NCBI GenBank assembly: GCA_947493255.1
Contig: CANLQK010000003.1
Location: forward strand, 310,001 to 374,000
Length of the DNA: 64,000 nt
Source: an uncultured Paracoccaceae bacterium
GTDB lineage: Bacteria; Pseudomonadota; Alphaproteobacteria; Rhodobacterales; Rhodobacteraceae
Direction: 5' to 3'
Positions within the stretch are counted from its first letter, which is position 1; each line of letters begins with the position of its first letter. Position numbers and translations under genes: made by a program. Shown here one piece after another: positions 62,625-64,000 of the stretch. The notes under the pieces were generated by a model that did not search any database, was not told the origin of the DNA, and was given only the letters and a program-made list of their open reading frames with translations.

Positions 62625-63296
62625 CTATTGCGCGTGTGGGGCTAAAGAGTCCAGAACCTCACGCACAAAGGGGCGCGTTAGCTGTTTGCGGCGGGCCAAA
62701 GCCTCGCGATCCAGCGTTTCGACTGTTTGGCGGATGGCGTCGAAGGTTCGTGGCAAGTGCCGCTGTAAGAAGGTCAAAGCCTCTGGGTGCGGAACCAATT
62801 GACGGTCTTGGAAATGTTTCAGCAAGACTGCCATCAAAAGTGGGTCGTCGGGATTGCTGATGGTTGCCGTTGTCGCAGCCGATAGGCGGCTTACTAGATC
62901 TGGCAGCGTCAAGGGCCAGCGCGCTGGTGCGCTTCGGCCTGTCACCATGAACAGTTGGCCCGTGGCACGCAGATGGTTGTGCGCGTGAAATACCCATTCT
63001 TCTGCTTGCTGTGGCATTGCATGGGCGTCTTCGATGACAAGGGCGCAGTCGGGTAAGGGCGCGTCCCGCTCAATTGCCACTGCGTCTAAGACGGTTGCGT
63101 TATGTTGCGATGCGAAAAGTTTCACCAAATGGGTTTTGCCAGAACCTGCTGGGCCGACCAACGCAAGCTTCCCGTCTGGCCATGCCATTGGCGATTGCAC
63201 AAGCGCAAAGGCCTGTTCGTTGGCTTCGGATACAAAAAAATTGTCCGCGCCCAGCCGCACGTCAGCCGGAAGGTCAAAGGCCAATTGGCGTGCCAT
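62625..63296 (-). CDS. hda: DnaA-related replication regulator HdaA
   Basis: The 223-residue AAA+ protein is related to DnaA domain III. The N-terminal QLAFDLP is the beta-clamp binding motif typical of Hda/HdaA. GPAGSGKTHLV is Walker A, and LVIEDAH stands in the place of Walker B. The DNA-binding domain IV of DnaA is absent. With the clamp it stimulates ATP hydrolysis by DnaA and prevents re-initiation. The ATG at 63296 places the clamp motif at residue 4; the longer frame to 63350 overlaps the upstream permease gene. Confidence 0.93.
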   Translation of the reverse strand: MARQLAFDLPADVRLGADNFFVSEANEQAFALVQSPMAWPDGKLALVGPAGSGKTHLVKLFASQHNATVLDAVAIERDAPLPDCALVIEDAHAMPQQAEEWVFHAHNHLRATGQLFMVTGRSAPARWPLTLPDLVSRLSAATTATISNPDDPLLMAVLLKHFQDRQLVPHPEALTFLQRHLPRTFDAIRQTVETLDREALARRKQLTRPFVREVLDSLAPHAQ

Positions 63297-63297
63297 A

Positions 63298-64000
63298 TTA
63301 GCCGTCTTTCCCGACTTGCCCTTTGTAGAGCAGGCCAGATTTATATTCATTGATCAAGAACCGTGTCACCACTCCGATAACGGCTGCAACTGGCACAGCG
63401 ATCAACATGCCGACAAAGCCAAACAAGGACCCGAAAACAGATAGCGCAAAGATCAGCCAAACAGGGTGGAGGCCAATAGATCCACCAACCAATTTAGGTG
63501 TCAGGATGTTCCCCTCAAGGAACTGACCTGCCATGAAGATTGCTCCAACGATCCCAATGCGAAGCCAGTTAATTCCGTATTCAACCGTTTGGCCATCAAT
63601 CATCTCGGTGCCGCTCCACCACTGGAAAATGGCAAGCCCAATTGCCAACACACCGCCAACCAATGCACCCACATAAGGGATGAACGAAATTAACCCCGCA
63701 ATGAAGCCAACAATCAGCCCGAAATTCAGCCCCGCGATCATTAAGGCAATGGCGTAATATGCCCCAAGGACAAGACAAACCGTCCCTTGCCCACGAATGA
63801 ACGACGCCAAAGTGTTGTCGATCTCACGTGCTATCTTACGAATAGTTTCTTGGTGGTCGCGCGGAAGAAGGTCGTCGATTTGAGCAACCATGTTGTCCCA
63901 ATCTAACAGCATGTAGAAAAATACGACCGGTACGATCACAACCAAAACAATCGCGCTGACCACGCCTTGGACCGATGTCAGCAAGGCGCTGACAACTTCA
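63298..64000 (-). CDS. AI-2E family transporter (PerM-like), 5' truncated by the window
   Basis: About 234 C-terminal residues of an AI-2E family permease are visible. The frame is open through base 64000, so the TTG at 63984 is not the real start. Several membrane helices are seen (VVSAIVLVVIVPVVFFYMLL, the glycine-rich GLIVGFIAGLISFIPYVGALVGG with the conserved PxxG, and FALSVFGSLFGFVGMLIAVPVAAVIG; each quoted only to show type). Members export or import varied small molecules; none can be named here. It ends one base before the hda start, so the two are coupled. Confidence 0.88.
   Translation of the reverse strand, partial: EVVSALLTSVQGVVSAIVLVVIVPVVFFYMLLDWDNMVAQIDDLLPRDHQETIRKIAREIDNTLASFIRGQGTVCLVLGAYYAIALMIAGLNFGLIVGFIAGLISFIPYVGALVGGVLAIGLAIFQWWSGTEMIDGQTVEYGINWLRIGIVGAIFMAGQFLEGNILTPKLVGGSIGLHPVWLIFALSVFGSLFGFVGMLIAVPVAAVIGVVTRFLINEYKSGLLYKGQVGKDG

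Overview
The window looks like a chromosomal segment of a marine alphaproteobacterium of the family Rhodobacteraceae (Roseobacter group). The evidence is gene content and order rather than a 16S gene, which is absent: murA-DUF2948-hisD-UPF0262-LMW phosphatase-infA-maf-RNase E/G-yacG-tRNA-Phe, a four-subunit sarcosine oxidase, betI-betC-betB-betA, a PccR/PccB/PccA/ScpA propionate block, and ppx-ppk-hda-perM. Base composition is moderate. I see no prophage, insertion sequence, CRISPR array or toxin-antitoxin island.

Layout. 1-1942: a 5'-truncated DCC-family protein coupled to a saccharopine-dehydrogenase-like/DUF4166 oxidoreductase. 1959-8678 (minus): housekeeping genes from murA to tRNA-Phe. 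8762-13015: tRNA-Thr, a small membrane protein and a SitABCD-type metal ABC transporter behind a perfect 7-1-7 Fur-family box. 13031-19912: urate/allantoin catabolism (puuD, LysR regulator, uraH, a puuE-uraD fusion, allA, an NCS2 permease, allE). 20061-25559: tRNA-Glu, recJ, an MFS protein, hom and two small envelope genes. 25565-28595 (minus): three TadE/TadG-like proteins, one with a von Willebrand A domain, downstream of a full-consensus CtrA box. 28951-31230: glutamate dehydrogenase and a C13-peptidase-like lipoprotein. 31398-36808: soxBDAG with a lipoprotein gene inserted. 36805-37530: a leucine-rich-repeat lipoprotein. 37644-42887: betICBA with a clear BetI operator. 42942-43592: a secreted nuclease. 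43598-57366: pccR, an MFS gene, pccB, four small mostly envelope genes, pccA, a DUF4174 gene, a sulfotransferase-like gene, scpA, a VOC protein and a TerB/DnaJ protein. 57363-64000: an EEP-family protein, a small secreted protein, ppx, ppk, hda and a truncated AI-2E-type permease.

How it fits together. Most catabolic genes handle nitrogenous or methylated osmolyte-type substrates. Choline sulfate and choline go to glycine betaine (BetCBA), sarcosine goes to glycine and a C1 unit (SoxBDAG), and urate goes to allantoate and on to glyoxylate and urea, with one step not encoded here. Glutamate dehydrogenase links to ammonia. Propionyl-CoA is carboxylated by PccAB and isomerised by ScpA under the likely control of PccR.

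The best second-look items are a 40-bp dyad built from two TTTGCAAA boxes before pccB plus a GACTTTGCAAAGTC palindrome before pccR; a short RNase E/G that ends where its zinc link should be, with the zinc protein YacG starting on its stop codon; a set of uncharacterised small envelope genes between pccB and pccA; an intrinsic terminator 15 nt before infA; and the CtrA-marked TadE/TadG-like trio.
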